This document shows, piece after piece, positions 4,969 to 5,084 of a stretch of 5,084 bases of DNA; positions within the stretch are counted from its first letter, which is position 1; every line of letters begins with the position of its first letter. The translations under genes were made by a program, and so were the position numbers. Source of the stretch: an uncultured Gammaproteobacteria bacterium. Lineage in GTDB: Bacteria; Pseudomonadota; Gammaproteobacteria; GCA-001735895. Under the pieces are notes generated by a model. That model saw only the letters and a program-made list of their open reading frames with translations. It did not search any database and was not told the origin of the DNA. The stretch is taken from positions 1 through 5,084 of the forward strand of contig CALZHS010000471.1 of NCBI GenBank assembly GCA_945787265.1, read 5' to 3'.

Positions 4969-5084
4969 ATGAGCATGAAAGAAATGCAGCAACAAAGTTA
5001 TCTTCACGGCATGAACGCTGCATTCATCGAGGAACTCTACTCGAGATACCTTAAAGACGAAAATGACGTCGACGAAAACTGGCG
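4969..5084 (+). CDS. sucA: 2-oxoglutarate dehydrogenase E1 component, first 38 codons (runs off the right edge)
   Basis: SucA is the thiamine-diphosphate-dependent E1 subunit that decarboxylates 2-oxoglutarate in the TCA-cycle dehydrogenase complex; full-length proteins are about 930 residues. Only the N-terminal segment is present. It carries the conserved pattern seen in E. coli SucA: SYLHGMN (10-16), then IEELYSRYL (20-28), a short acidic stretch, and VDENW (34-38), followed by a CG-starting codon that would be the usual Arg. This N-terminal region is associated with docking to the E2 core in characterised complexes. The ATG at 4969 is preceded by AAAGGT (4955-4960) at eight bases' spacing, a good ribosome-binding site; the ATG two codons later is a less well placed alternative. 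sucB and lpd would be expected downstream. In E. coli the sdh operon lies upstream of sucA; here the upstream neighbour is divergent ettA. The identification rests on a short stretch, but the pattern is distinctive. Confidence 0.85.
   Translation, partial: MSMKEMQQQSYLHGMNAAFIEELYSRYLKDENDVDENW

Noticed and set aside
1..5084. A novel defence, mobile or toxin-antitoxin system
   Set aside because: All five genes belong to recognisable enzyme or translation families, and no integrase, transposase, nuclease, toxin-like small gene pair or tRNA attachment site is present. The DUF815 ATPase is the only gene of unknown role.

Overview
The window looks like a piece of a pseudomonadotal chromosome, most likely a gammaproteobacterium. 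The reasons are an EttA-type ABC-F protein that closely follows the E. coli pattern, a SucA N-terminus of the proteobacterial type, and a moderately GC-rich, densely packed layout. The genus cannot be determined from the sequence. There are five protein genes, two of them cut by the window edges. I see no rRNA, tRNA, CRISPR array, insertion sequence or phage gene.

Layout. At 1-625 (minus) is the N-terminal part of a class I SAM-dependent methyltransferase. A 118-bp divergent gap separates it from a complete aldehyde dehydrogenase gene at 744-2207 (plus). A 105-bp convergent gap follows and holds a perfect 14-bp-stem palindrome beside a degenerate 20-bp-period direct repeat. Then come two minus-strand genes read right to left: ettA (4741-3152) and a DUF815-type AAA+ ATPase (3152-2313). 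They share one base (TGATG) and so very probably form a translationally coupled operon. A 227-bp divergent gap separates ettA from the first 38 codons of sucA (4969 onward, plus), the E1 subunit of 2-oxoglutarate dehydrogenase.

The most notable result is not a new gene. Two otherwise well-preserved housekeeping-type proteins each lack a conserved core motif through a clean in-frame deletion. EttA lacks about 28 residues of its second ATPase domain: Walker B, the catalytic Glu and the D-loop, with the joint between residues 468 and 469. This should leave one catalytically complete ATPase site motif set and one broken one. The aldehyde dehydrogenase lacks four residues, the (V/I)(A/S)FT part of the FTG(S/G) NAD-binding strand, with the joint between residues 223 and 224. 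That joint lies at the centre of a perfect 7+1+7 bp GC palindrome. Both reading frames continue intact across the joints. They could be real lesions, unusual functional variants, or assembly or sequence-handling artefacts, and the window alone cannot decide which.

Functional links. EttA gates translation elongation according to ATP/ADP level, and SucA is a TCA-cycle enzyme, so the divergent pair sits at an energy-metabolism junction, although the adjacency may be incidental. The DUF815 ATPase has no established substrate. Its coupling to ettA is the best contextual hint available here. The methyltransferase and aldehyde dehydrogenase show no clear pathway connection.
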